DNA of 64,000 bases from Maritimibacter sp. GTDB taxonomy: Bacteria > Pseudomonadota > Alphaproteobacteria > Rhodobacterales > Rhodobacteraceae. Positions 55,858 to 64,000 of this stretch are shown one piece after another. The notes beneath the pieces are model-generated. The model was not told the DNA's origin and searched no databases. It was given only the letters and a program-made list of their open reading frames with translations. The DNA is taken from NCBI GenBank assembly GCA_002695005.1, contig NZNT01000019.1, positions 330,673 to 394,672 of the forward strand, read 5' to 3'. Position numbers and translations under genes: made by a program. Numbering within the stretch: position 1 is the first letter of the stretch; the number at the start of each line of letters is the position of its first letter.

Positions 55858-57411
55858 TCAGTCGCGGTCCTGCGGTGGGACATAGCCGTCAGGGTCGGAT
55901 TTGTAGCGGTCCCATTCGTCGTGGAAGTCTTCGTAATTTAGGTCTTCATTCGACCAGTGAGTTGGGCGAGCGATCCCGTCCGGCAGTACTACGGAGGCAT
56001 CGCCGAACATCACGTTGACCTGTGATTGGGTGATGCCGACATTGTGCCAATCCACCAAATTGACCGCCGCGAGGTTCGTGCGCGCGGCGGTCAATTTGGT
56101 GGATTGGTCCATCCGCGCGCCCGAGAGGCTCGCCCCCTCCATCCGCGCCTCCGAGAGGTCCGCGCCCTGCATCAGCGCTCCCCGGAGGTCCGCCTTCCGC
56201 ATCAGCGCTCCCCGGAGGTCCGCCCCCTCCATCCGCGCCCCCAAGAGGACCGCCCCCTCCATCCGCACCCCCAAGAGGTTCGCCCCCTCCATCCGCACCC
56301 CCAAGAGGTTCACCCCCTCCATCAGCGCTCCTTGGAGGTCCGCCCCCTCCATCCGCGCCTCCGAGAGGTCCGCCCCCTCCATCCGCGCCCCATAGAGGAT
56401 CGCCCCCTCCATCCGCGCCCCCAAGAGGTTCGCCCCCTCCATCCGTGCCTTAAAGAGGTTCGCCGCCTCCATCCGCGCCTGAAAGAGGATCGCCCCCTCC
56501 ATCCGCGCGAATCTCAAATCCGTATTCTCGAAGTTCAGCCCGGAGAGGCGGAAGCCCTGCATGTTGGCTTTTTCCAGGACGCGCCCGAGGTCGGTCGCGC
56601 TGGCGCCGGGGACGTCGGTGAGGCGTCCGAGGGTCTGCGCAGCGTTTTCCATGTCCGAGCGCACGGGTTCCAATTTGCCCGCCCATGCGTCGATAGCTTC
56701 GGGGCTGAGGTCTTCGCTCGGGTCAAGGGCAGGGTGTTCGCGTGAGCGTTCGCGCAGGTAGGTGGCCAATGTGCGGGAGATGCGCCGCACGTCGTCCGGG
56801 TTTTCATGCGCGAGTGCCTCAAGCCGGTCGATGGCCCCGTTGCGGCGGGTGATGTCGGGTTCCCAGACAAGCTCGCGCGCGCCCGGATCGCCCATCGTGA
56901 TCTGGCGCATCGCGTGTAGGTCTTCCAACGCGGAGTTGATCTTTTCATTGAAGAGCGCCGCCTTCTTGGTCTCGTTGTCCTCATTGGTGATGCGCAGACG
57001 GATCACCGTGAACGGCAAGGCGACCACGGCCCCGAGGACGGCGGTGAGACCACCGAGCTTGGCGATGAGGAAGCGAAATTCCCAGACGTCGAGCTTGCCC
57101 TCGTCGCTGGCCATGTCGGCCGGGAGAGCGGCTGCGACCACAGCCCAGATCGTGACGAGGAGGCCGGCAAGGAGCATCATGAAGACCGTCGCCCAAAGCA
57201 GGATCGCGGTGGTGAACCAAAAGCTATGAACGCTTTTGGCCCCAAGGGCGTGTTTCAGACGTGAGAAAGGGGTGCGGGTGTCAGGGTCCGCAGTTGAGGA
57301 CGTTTCGACCGGAATGCGCAGGAGCAGAACGGCAAAGAGGATGATCGCTGCCAAACCCAGCAGCGGCACGGGTCCGGAAATCGACAACCATTCGAAAACC
57401 TCAGAAATCAA
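55858..57411 (-). CDS. Membrane-anchored pentapeptide-repeat protein
   Basis: About 517 residues. Two transmembrane helices (LLGLAAIILFAVLLLRIP, and a pair near residues 65-130 including FMMLLAGLLVTIWAVVAAAL) are followed by a coiled segment, then about 140 residues of pentapeptide repeats, mostly ARMEGA(N/D)L, which should form a right-handed quadrilateral helix. The C-terminus is a short unrecognised domain. TTG 57411 with a GGGGGATGGGAG site is preferred; GTG 57492 would add 27 residues. Function unknown. Confidence 0.75.
   Translation of the reverse strand: MISEVFEWLSISGPVPLLGLAAIILFAVLLLRIPVETSSTADPDTRTPFSRLKHALGAKSVHSFWFTTAILLWATVFMMLLAGLLVTIWAVVAAALPADMASDEGKLDVWEFRFLIAKLGGLTAVLGAVVALPFTVIRLRITNEDNETKKAALFNEKINSALEDLHAMRQITMGDPGARELVWEPDITRRNGAIDRLEALAHENPDDVRRISRTLATYLRERSREHPALDPSEDLSPEAIDAWAGKLEPVRSDMENAAQTLGRLTDVPGASATDLGRVLEKANMQGFRLSGLNFENTDLRFARMEGAILFQARMEAANLFKARMEGANLLGARMEGAILYGARMEGADLSEARMEGADLQGALMEGVNLLGVRMEGANLLGVRMEGAVLLGARMEGADLRGALMRKADLRGALMQGADLSEARMEGASLSGARMDQSTKLTAARTNLAAVNLVDWHNVGITQSQVNVMFGDASVVLPDGIARPTHWSNEDLNYEDFHDEWDRYKSDPDGYVPPQDRD
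56047..56107. repeat. Perfect 25-bp inverted repeat with 11-base loop inside the pentapeptide gene
   Basis: The arm 56047-56071 (begins CCAATCCACCAAATTG) is exactly reverse-complementary to 56083-56107. The loop is 56072-56082. It lies in the coding sequence just after the pentapeptide repeats. Confidence 0.95.
56101..56520 (-). repeat. Tandem 15/30-bp coding repeats of the pentapeptide domain
   Basis: The codons for the repeats are nearly identical at DNA level: the unit CGCCCCCTCCATCCGCGCC (plus-strand reading) recurs with about 30-base spacing through the region. This conservation of nucleotides, not just residues, implies recent expansion or gene conversion. Confidence 0.85.
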
Positions 57412-57656
57412 ACTCCCATCCCCCTTGCCCCACGATGCCGGGAAACGGGCGGCGTGCCAACCTCTCCCAACGGTTGTCGGGTCGGGTTGCACACCGTTTC
57501 AGGCGTCTCGCCTCACGCCCCCGTCATCCGTCAAATCCCCGCCCGCCATTGCTTGCCATCCTCGGGACGCCCATATAGGGTCCGCGCCAGCCAGAAGGGG
57601 CCGTCCGGTCCCGTGAAAGACAGGGCCGAAAGCCCAGACAGACAAGGGACCAACCT

Positions 57657-58001
57657 ATGCTCGTTTCGCCCGCATTCGCGCAGGCCGCCGCCCCCGGTGG
57701 CGGTATGCTGAACTCCATACTCATCCCGATGGTGCTGGTGTTCGGCATCATGTATTTCTTCCTGATCCGTCCGCAGCAGAAGAAGCTGAAGGAAGACCAG
57801 AAGATGCGCGAGGCGCTGCGCCGGGGTGACCAGGTGGTCACGCAGGGCGGCATCATCGGCAAGGTCGCCAAGGTCAAGGAAGGCGACGAGGTCGAGGTCG
57901 AGATCGCCGAGGGCGTGAAGGTGCGTGTCACCAAGGCCGCCGTGCTTCAGGTCGTCTCCAAGACCGAGCCCGCCAGCGACGCGAAAAGCGCCAAGAGCTG
58001 A
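57657..58001 (+). CDS. yajC: Preprotein translocase subunit YajC
   Basis: A 114-residue single-pass membrane protein: SILIPMVLVFGIMYFFLIRP is the helix, followed by the typical RPQQKKLKEDQKM and the conserved GDQVVTQGGIIGKV. It associates with SecDF. It starts the yajC-secD-secF cluster. Confidence 0.92.
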   Translation: MLVSPAFAQAAAPGGGMLNSILIPMVLVFGIMYFFLIRPQQKKLKEDQKMREALRRGDQVVTQGGIIGKVAKVKEGDEVEVEIAEGVKVRVTKAAVLQVVSKTEPASDAKSAKS

Positions 58002-58031
58002 TCCAGACCACTCCGGCAGGGCAGGGGCCAC

Positions 58032-59699
58032 ATGCTGAACATCTCGATATTCCGGCGGGTCGTCATCATCCTCGTGGTGGTGGCCGGGCTTGTCTATGCC
58101 ATGCCGAACCTCTTCTACCCGCGGGTGGAGAGCCATAACGACGCCGCGCGCGCCATCGAGCTTGCGGGCGGGGAAGCGACGCCGGAGCAGGAGGCCGACC
58201 TGTCGGCCTGGCCCGGCTGGCTGCCCTCGGGCCTCGTGAACCTCGGGCTGGACCTGCGGGGCGGCGCGCATCTGCTGGCCGAAGTGCAGGTCGAGGACGT
58301 CTACAAGCAGCGGATGGATTCGATCTGGCAGGAGGTGTTCCCGGTGCTGCGCGATGCGCGCGATATCGTGGGGACGATCCGGCGCGTGCCGACCGAGGAC
58401 AGCAGCCTGCGCATCCGCATCGGCGACACGACGAACATCGACGATGCGGCGCAGCTGGTGCGCGCGCTGGCGACGCCGGTGGTCACGATCACCGGCACGG
58501 GGTCGACGAACTTCACGGTCGAGGTGGACGGCGACGAGATCGTGGTGGCGCTGAGCGATGCCGAAAAGCTCGCCACCGATGACCGGACCATGCAGCAGAG
58601 CGTCGAGATCATCCGCCGCCGCGTGGACGAGGTCGGCACGCGCGAACCCACGATCCAGCGGCAGGGTGAGGATCGCATCCTCATTCAGGTGCCGGGTCTG
58701 GGGTCGGCGGACGAGCTCAAGGCGCTGATCGGGACGACCGCGCAGCTCACCTTCCAGCCCGTCGTCGGGCGCACGACGGATGCCGAGCAGGTGGCCGGGC
58801 CCAACACCGTCATCTACCCTGCGGTCGATGAGGAGGGGGTGTTTTACATCCTCGAGGACGTGCCGGTCGTCACCGGTGAGGACCTTGTGGATGCGCAGCC
58901 CAGTTTCGACACGAACGGACGGCCGGCCGTGAACTTCCGCTTCAACCCGCACGGGGCGCGGCTGTTCGGGGATTACACCGCCGAGAACGTGGGCAGCCCC
59001 TTTGCCATCGTGCTGGACGAGGAGGTCATTTCGGCCCCGCGGATCAACGAGCACATTCCGGGCGGGTCGGGGATCATCACCGGGAATTTCAACGTCGAGG
59101 AGTCGACGAACCTCGCCGTGCTGCTGCGTGCGGGCGCCTTGCCGGCGGAGATGACGTTCCTTGAAGAGCGCACGATCGGCCCGGAGCTGGGCGCGGATTC
59201 CATCGCGGCGGGCGAGATCGCGTCGCTCGTGGCCTTCGCCGGCGTGCTGATCTTCATGGCGCTGAGTTATGGCTGGTTCGGGATCATGGCCAACGTGGCG
59301 CTGATCCTGAACGTCGGGATGCTGTTCGGGCTTCTGTCGGCCATCGGGGCGACGCTGACGCTGCCGGGGATCGCGGGGATCGTGCTGACCATCGGTATGG
59401 CGGTGGACGCCAACGTGCTGGTGTTCGAGCGGATCCGCGAAGAGATCAAGGCCAAACGCGGGCCGGCGCGGTCCATCGACCTTGGCTATGAAAAGGCGCT
59501 GTCGGCGATCATCGACGCCAACATCACCACCTTCCTCACGGCGGGCATCCTGTTCATCATGGGCTCCGGCCCGGTGAAGGGCTTCGCCGTCACGCTCGGC
59601 CTCGGCCTCATCACATCGGTCTTCACGGCGATCTTCGTCACGCGGCTGATGGTGGTGTTCTGGTTCGAACGCCGCCGCCCGAAAACGCTGGAGGTGTGA
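58032..59699 (+). CDS. secD: Protein translocase subunit SecD
   Basis: A 555-residue RND-family export motor with six transmembrane helices and a large periplasmic domain. LGLDLRGGAHLL near the first helix and the C-terminal TM regions with GMAVDANVLVFERIREE are conserved. It uses the proton gradient to pull proteins through SecYEG. Separated from yajC by 30 bases. Confidence 0.95.
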   Translation: MLNISIFRRVVIILVVVAGLVYAMPNLFYPRVESHNDAARAIELAGGEATPEQEADLSAWPGWLPSGLVNLGLDLRGGAHLLAEVQVEDVYKQRMDSIWQEVFPVLRDARDIVGTIRRVPTEDSSLRIRIGDTTNIDDAAQLVRALATPVVTITGTGSTNFTVEVDGDEIVVALSDAEKLATDDRTMQQSVEIIRRRVDEVGTREPTIQRQGEDRILIQVPGLGSADELKALIGTTAQLTFQPVVGRTTDAEQVAGPNTVIYPAVDEEGVFYILEDVPVVTGEDLVDAQPSFDTNGRPAVNFRFNPHGARLFGDYTAENVGSPFAIVLDEEVISAPRINEHIPGGSGIITGNFNVEESTNLAVLLRAGALPAEMTFLEERTIGPELGADSIAAGEIASLVAFAGVLIFMALSYGWFGIMANVALILNVGMLFGLLSAIGATLTLPGIAGIVLTIGMAVDANVLVFERIREEIKAKRGPARSIDLGYEKALSAIIDANITTFLTAGILFIMGSGPVKGFAVTLGLGLITSVFTAIFVTRLMVVFWFERRRPKTLEV

Positions 59700-59700
59700 C

Positions 59701-60669
59701 ATGCGCCTGAGACTCGTCCCCCAGGACACGAACTGGGATTTCTTCTCACGCTCCTACCTCTCGCTGGGGATTTCCGGCGCGCTGATGGTGCTGTCCATCG
59801 TCGCCTTCTTCGTCTTCGGTCTGAACTTCGGCATCGATTTCCGCGGCGGCACGACGATCCGCACGGAGAGCGCGCAGCCGGTCGACGTGGGTGCCTATCG
59901 CGACGCGATGGCCCCGCTGGGGCTGGGTGACGTGTCGATCAGCGAGGTCTTCGACCCTTCCTTCGGCCCCGATCAGAACGTGGCGCAAGTGCGCATCCAG
60001 GCGCAGGACGGCGACGAGGCGATTTCGGTCGAGACGATTCAGGCCGTCGAGGACGCGCTGACATCGGTCGACCCGGATATCACCTTTCCGAGCGTCGAGA
60101 GCGTCGGGCCGAAGGTGTCTGGCGAGCTGATCCTGTCGGCCATCGAGGCGGTCATCGCGGCCATCGCGACCGTGCTCGTCTATATCTGGCTTCGGTTCGA
60201 ATGGCAGTTCTCGCTGGGCGCGGTCGCCGCGCTCGTCCATGACGTGACGCTGACCATCGGGGTGTTCTCGCTGTTTCAGATCCAGTTCGATCTGGCCATC
60301 ATCGCCGCACTCCTGACCATCGTGGGCTACTCGCTCAACGACACGGTCGTCGTCTTTGACCGGGTGCGCGAGAACCTGCGCCGGTTCAAGAAGCTCGACC
60401 TCAAGGAAGTGCTGAACCTGTCGATCAACGAGACCCTGAGCCGGACGATGATGACCTCGGTCACGACCCTGCTCGCGCTGATCTCTCTGTTCGTGCTGGG
60501 CGGCGACGTGATCCGCAACTTCGTCTTCGCGATGATCTGGGGCGTCGTGGTCGGCACCTATTCCTCGGTCTTCGTGGCCTCGGCCATCCTGTTCCGCCTC
60601 GGCGTGAAGCGGGACTGGTCCAAGCCCGATGGCGAGGCCGGGACGCAGTTCGGCAAGACCGACCCCTGA
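59701..60669 (+). CDS. secF: Protein translocase subunit SecF
   Basis: A 322-residue partner of SecD with six helices. NFGIDFRGGTTI near the first helix and SLNDTVVVFDRVRENLRR are conserved. It starts one base after the secD stop, so is translationally coupled. Confidence 0.95.
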   Translation: MRLRLVPQDTNWDFFSRSYLSLGISGALMVLSIVAFFVFGLNFGIDFRGGTTIRTESAQPVDVGAYRDAMAPLGLGDVSISEVFDPSFGPDQNVAQVRIQAQDGDEAISVETIQAVEDALTSVDPDITFPSVESVGPKVSGELILSAIEAVIAAIATVLVYIWLRFEWQFSLGAVAALVHDVTLTIGVFSLFQIQFDLAIIAALLTIVGYSLNDTVVVFDRVRENLRRFKKLDLKEVLNLSINETLSRTMMTSVTTLLALISLFVLGGDVIRNFVFAMIWGVVVGTYSSVFVASAILFRLGVKRDWSKPDGEAGTQFGKTDP

Positions 60670-60835
60670 GATGTGACCGGTTCGGGCGCTGACCCTTCGG
60701 GCCGGCGGATATCGGGCAGCGGGGTGTTTCCAAAAGGTGCGCGCTGGCGCGCGCGCTTTAATGCGGGGATATCGGCTCGGGGCTCACCAAAGTGAGGGAC
60801 TTTTCCCCGCCGCGGGAACGGGGTAGGGAGAGGCC

Positions 60836-61189
60836 ATGCAGATGCACGAGATTACATATGGTCAGGCGATGCCCGTCGAGGGCTACGGCCCCGGGTTTTT
60901 CCGGGTCGCGGGCGAGGTGATCGAGGGGCCGATGCTGGCTACCGGCAAGCGCGCGGTGAGCTGGGGCGGGATCGAGGATACCGAGGCGCTGCTGGCGCTG
61001 GCGGAGGACATCGACGTGCTGTTCCTCGGCACCGGCTCCGAGATGGATTTCGCGCCCAAGGGCCTGCAATCGGCGCTTGAGGCCGCCGGGATCGGGGTCG
61101 AGGCCATGTCCAGCCCCGCCGCCTGCCGTACCTACAATATCACCCTGTCCGAAGGCCGGCGCGTGGCCCTTGCGGTGTTGCCCGTCTGA
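60836..61189 (+). CDS. Mth938-like domain protein (NDUFAF3 homologue)
   Basis: A 117-residue protein matching the Mth938/DUF498 fold of the mitochondrial complex I assembly factor NDUFAF3: [40 protein letters not shown] and [20 protein letters not shown] are typical. It is therefore a candidate complex I assembly factor, although the nuo operon is 26 kb away. The overlap with ccmA (TGATG) indicates shared translation. An ATG at 60842 is a possible alternative start. Confidence 0.85.
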   Translation: MQMHEITYGQAMPVEGYGPGFFRVAGEVIEGPMLATGKRAVSWGGIEDTEALLALAEDIDVLFLGTGSEMDFAPKGLQSALEAAGIGVEAMSSPAACRTYNITLSEGRRVALAVLPV

Positions 61190-61812
61190 TGGAGCTCGTC
61201 GTGAGGGACCTGACGGTCGCGCGCGGGGGCGTGCCGGTTCTTGCAGGGCTGGGGTTCACGCTGGGCGCGGGCGAGGTCGTGGTGCTGCGCGGCCCCAACG
61301 GGTCGGGCAAGACGACGCTTCTGCGCACGCTCGCGGGGCTTCAGCCGCCTTTGGCGGGCGAGGTGAGCCTGCCGCCCGAGACGATTGCCTATGGGGCCCA
61401 TGCGGACGGGTTGAAGGCGCAGCTTTCGGTGGCCGAAAACCTCGCCTTCTGGGCCAGCGTATATGGCACCGGGGAGATCGAGGCGGCGCTTGGCGACATG
61501 AACCTGTCGGGTCTGCGCGACCGCCCCGCCGCGAACCTGTCGGCGGGGCAGAAGCGGCGGCTGGGGCTCGCGCGTCTGCTGGTCACGGGGCGGCCGATCT
61601 GGCTTCTCGATGAGCCGACCGTGTCGCTCGACACGGCGTCGGTGGCCCTGTTCGCGGCCCGTGTGCGCGCCCATGTGGCCGGTGGCGGGGCCGCGCTGAT
61701 CGCCACGCATATCGACCTCGGGCTGGAGGCGCGGGTTCTGGATGTGACGCCCTACAAGGCCGACCCGGACGCGGGCGCCAACCCGGGTGCGTTCGACGAG
61801 GCCTTCCTGTGA
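61189..61812 (+). CDS. ccmA: Haem exporter ATP-binding protein CcmA
   Basis: A 207-residue ABC ATPase of the CcmABCD complex for cytochrome c maturation. Walker A is [11 protein letters not shown], signature [14 protein letters not shown], Walker B WLLDEP. With CcmB it powers release of holo-CcmE. Overlaps ccmB by 4 bases. Confidence 0.93.
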   Translation: MELVVRDLTVARGGVPVLAGLGFTLGAGEVVVLRGPNGSGKTTLLRTLAGLQPPLAGEVSLPPETIAYGAHADGLKAQLSVAENLAFWASVYGTGEIEAALGDMNLSGLRDRPAANLSAGQKRRLGLARLLVTGRPIWLLDEPTVSLDTASVALFAARVRAHVAGGGAALIATHIDLGLEARVLDVTPYKADPDAGANPGAFDEAFL

Positions 61813-62465
61813 TCGCGCTCCTTCTGCGCGACCTGCGCCTGTCGGTGCGTGCGGGCGGCGGCTTCGGGCTGGGCCTTGCGTTCTTTCTGATCGTGAGCGT
61901 TCTGGTGCCCTTCGGCGTGGGGCCGGAGGCGGAGATCCTCGCCCGGATCGCGCCGGGCATCCTGTGGGTGGGCGCGCTGCTTGCCTGTCTTCTGTCGCTC
62001 GACCGGATCTTTCAGCTCGATTTCGAAGACGGCTCGCTCGACCTGCTGGCCACGGCGCCCGTCCCGATGGAGGGGGCGGTGGTGATGAAGGCGCTGGCCC
62101 ATTGGTTGGTGACGGGCCTGCCGCTCACGCTCGCCGCGCCGCTGTTTGGCGGGTTGATGAGCATGGCGGCGCCGGGACATTGGTGGATGTTCGTCACGCT
62201 GCTTCTGGGCACGCCCGCTTTGTCGATGATCGGGGCCTTCGGCGCCGCGCTGACCGTGGGGCTCAAGCGCGGCGGGCTGCTTCTGTCGCTGCTGGTGCTG
62301 CCGCTTTACGTCCCGACGCTGATTTTCGGGGCCGAGGCGGCGACGCGCGGCATGGCGGGGCTGGATGCCACCACGCCGCTTCTCATGGTCGCCGGGATCA
62401 CGGCGGGGAGCGTCGCGCTCCTCCCCTTTGCGGCGGCTGCGGCATTGCGTATCAACCTGCGGTGA
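61809..62465 (+). CDS. ccmB: Haem exporter membrane protein CcmB
   Basis: A 218-residue membrane protein with six hydrophobic helices. [32 protein letters not shown] and [20 protein letters not shown] are family-like. It pairs with CcmA. The gene is followed by a 52-base gap and ccmC. Confidence 0.93.
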   Translation: MIALLLRDLRLSVRAGGGFGLGLAFFLIVSVLVPFGVGPEAEILARIAPGILWVGALLACLLSLDRIFQLDFEDGSLDLLATAPVPMEGAVVMKALAHWLVTGLPLTLAAPLFGGLMSMAAPGHWWMFVTLLLGTPALSMIGAFGAALTVGLKRGGLLLSLLVLPLYVPTLIFGAEAATRGMAGLDATTPLLMVAGITAGSVALLPFAAAAALRINLR

Positions 62466-62517
62466 TGTGAACGGGTTTTTCTTGCCCGGACGCCTCGTGA
62501 CACATAGGACAATTCGC

Positions 62518-63291
62518 ATGGAAAGCACGCGCACGAAACAGGCGAAGGATCGCTGGAACTGGCTTTGGGAATGGGCCAATCCGGTGAAGTTCATGGCGCT
62601 TTCGGGCAAGGCCCTGCCGTGGGTGATCGGGTTGACCGTGATCTCGCTGACCGTCGGCCTTGTCTGGGGGTTCTTCTTCACGCCCGAGGCGATCAATTTC
62701 GGCTCGTCGGTGAAGATCATCTATGTCCATGTGCCGAGCGCGATGATGGCGATCAACATCTGGGTGATGATGCTCGTCGCATCGCTCATCTGGCTGGTGC
62801 GGCGTCATCATGTGAGCGCGCTTGCGGCCAAGGCGGCGGCGCTGGTGGGGGTCGTGATGACGGTGATCGCGCTCATCACCGGGGCGATCTGGGGTGAGCC
62901 GATGTGGGGCACCTACTGGGCGTGGGATCCGCGGCTGACCTCGTTCCTCGTGCTGTTCCTGTTCTACCTGGGCTACATGGCGCTTTGGGCCGCGATCGAG
63001 GACCCGGATACGGCCGCCGACCTGACGAGCGTGCTGGCCATCGTGGGGTCGGTCTTCGCGCTTCTGAGCCGGTATGCGGTGAACTTCTGGAACCAGGGGT
63101 TGCACCAGGGGGCGAGCCTGTCGCTCGACAAGGAGGAGAACGTGGCGGATGTCTATTGGCAGCCGCTGGTGATCTGCCTCGCGGGGTTCGTGCTCCTGTT
63201 CATTGCGCTGTTGCTGGTGCGCACGCGGACCGAGGTGCGCAAGCGGCGCATTCACGCGCTGGAGATGCGGGAGAGGATGGCCGATGCCTGA
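62518..63291 (+). CDS. ccmC: Haem export/handling protein CcmC
   Basis: A 257-residue membrane protein of the haem-handling family. The WWD domain is GTYWAWDPRLTS, and the flanking haem-ligating histidines are in YVHVPSAMM and LHQGASLS. It loads haem onto CcmE. The frame is open upstream, but ATG 62518 has an AGGAC site and gives the normal length. Confidence 0.94.
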   Translation: MESTRTKQAKDRWNWLWEWANPVKFMALSGKALPWVIGLTVISLTVGLVWGFFFTPEAINFGSSVKIIYVHVPSAMMAINIWVMMLVASLIWLVRRHHVSALAAKAAALVGVVMTVIALITGAIWGEPMWGTYWAWDPRLTSFLVLFLFYLGYMALWAAIEDPDTAADLTSVLAIVGSVFALLSRYAVNFWNQGLHQGASLSLDKEENVADVYWQPLVICLAGFVLLFIALLLVRTRTEVRKRRIHALEMRERMADA

Positions 63292-63436
63292 TCTTGGCAA
63301 ATACGCGGGCGCGATCCTGACGTCCTGGGCGGCGACGCTGGCGCTTGTCGTGCTGGTGATCGCGGTGAGCTGGTGGCAGTCCGCGCGGGTGAAGAAGAAG
63401 CTCGAGGCCGCCGAAGCGCGGCGCAAGGGAAGCTGA
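63284..63436 (+). CDS. ccmD: Haem exporter protein CcmD
   Basis: A 50-residue protein: one membrane helix (AILTSWAATLALVVLVIAVS) with a basic cytoplasmic tail, the standard form. It assists release of CcmE from CcmABC. ATG 63284 overlaps the ccmC end by 8 bases. Confidence 0.88.
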   Translation: MPDLGKYAGAILTSWAATLALVVLVIAVSWWQSARVKKKLEAAEARRKGS

Positions 63437-63437
63437 G

Positions 63438-63965
63438 ATGAAACCACTGATGATCCTGCCGCCGGTGATCTTTGCCGGTCTGGCCGCGATGTTCCTGTTC
63501 GGGATGAACCGCGAGGGGGCCGACCAGCTCGAGTCCACCCGCGAGGGCGGGCCGGTCCCGGCGCTGACGGTGAGCGCGTTTCCGGGTGAGGACGGCTTCA
63601 CGGTCGAGGCGCTGGCGGATGGCGAGGTGAAGCTCGTGAATTTCTGGGCGAGCTGGTGTGCGCCGTGCCGTGCGGAGCATGAGAACCTCATGGCCTTCGC
63701 AGAGGAAGGCGTGCCGATCTATGGGATCAACTACAAGGACGCGCCCGCGAACGGGCGCAAGTTTCTTGACGAGCTGGGCAACCCCTTTGCCGCCGTGGTG
63801 GCGGACGAGAGCGGGCGGACCGGGCTGGACTGGGGGCTTTACGGCGTGCCGGAGACCTTCGTGGTGGATGGCGACGGCGTAATCGTGAAACGGTTCGCGG
63901 GACCGATCACCGGGTCGATCCCGGACACGATCATCCGCCCGGCGATGGCCGAGGCGGCCGAGTAG
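63438..63965 (+). CDS. ccmG: Thiol:disulfide interchange protein CcmG/DsbE
   Basis: A 175-residue membrane-tethered thioredoxin-like protein. An N-terminal helix (LMILPPVIFAGLAAMFLFGM) anchors it in the periplasm, the reducing active site is WASWCAPC, and the cis-proline segment is GVPETFVVDG. It keeps apocytochrome c thiols reduced for haem attachment. ccmE, ccmF and ccmH are not in this window. Confidence 0.94.
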   Translation: MKPLMILPPVIFAGLAAMFLFGMNREGADQLESTREGGPVPALTVSAFPGEDGFTVEALADGEVKLVNFWASWCAPCRAEHENLMAFAEEGVPIYGINYKDAPANGRKFLDELGNPFAAVVADESGRTGLDWGLYGVPETFVVDGDGVIVKRFAGPITGSIPDTIIRPAMAEAAE

Positions 63966-63975
63966 GGATGTCGTC

Positions 63976-63991
63976 GCGGGCGGACGCCCGC
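63976..63991 (+). terminator. GC hairpin after ccmG
   Basis: GCGGGCG and CGCCCGC with a 2-base loop. The window ends before any T run could be seen. Confidence 0.4.
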
Positions 63992-64000
63992 GCCGACCCG

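Noticed and set aside
56101..56520. Regularly spaced repeats that could be a CRISPR array
   Set aside because: The repeats are in frame and encode pentapeptides with no unique spacers, and no cas genes are near.

Overview
This is a GC-rich, very gene-dense chromosomal segment. The gene content and order point to an alphaproteobacterium of the Rhodobacterales (Roseobacter/Rhodobacter-type): an interrupted nuo operon followed by birA, coaX and rnj; a liu/mcc leucine-degradation operon with biotin carboxylase and HMG-CoA lyase; a Hint-domain protein; Tat operon followed by serS, a pentapeptide protein, yajC-secDF, a Mth938-like gene and ccmABCDG. Assignment is by family recognition from the sequence alone, without database searching. 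I saw no tRNA, rRNA, CRISPR array, prophage or insertion sequence.

Layout. 1-3390: start of glmS and all of glmU on the minus strand, then a divergent phosphatase gene (gph) and a DegT-type aminotransferase. 3391-3717: a gene-free stretch with hairpins, two opposed copies of a dispersed intergenic module, and a candidate promoter plus palindromic operator. 3718-14454: a long, tightly packed operon for leucine/isovalerate breakdown (ivd, mccB, mccA, hmgL, liuC), interleaved with a flavodoxin-fold reductase, three small exported or membrane proteins, a macrodomain protein, a methyltransferase, a glutathione S-transferase and a membrane protein. 14455-34328: structured leader and the complete 14-gene nuo operon (respiratory complex I) with ten extra reading frames inserted between core subunits. 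34442-37654: birA, coaX and rnj. BirA would biotinylate MccA from the upstream operon.

37655-47422: a hairpin array, then mostly minus-strand single genes (a Mesh1/SpoT-like HD hydrolase, a DEAD-box RNA helicase, prfC, a Hint-domain protein and small hypotheticals), together with OsmC, a GNAT acetyltransferase and a pair of related lipoproteins on the plus strand. 47681-53731: an SDR with a degenerate active site, an orphan ABC ATPase, the tatABC operon with unusual charged tails, a DUF815 ATPase and a fatty acid desaturase. 53763-57411 (minus): a VOC-like protein, serS and a pentapeptide-repeat membrane protein carrying a perfect 25-bp inverted repeat. 57657-63965: yajC-secD-secF, a Mth938/NDUFAF3-like gene, and ccmA-B-C-D-G for cytochrome c maturation.

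Functionally, the window combines central energy metabolism (complex I, cytochrome c biogenesis, leucine catabolism) with protein export (Tat, SecDF-YajC). I did not find a convincing complete novel system. The best leads are the accessory genes inside nuo (including a duplicated helix-hairpin-helix domain and a low-GC zinc-ribbon gene), an internally deleted sulfotransferase remnant, the inverted repeat in the pentapeptide gene, a hairpin presenting a ribosome binding site in its loop, and the dispersed intergenic modules.
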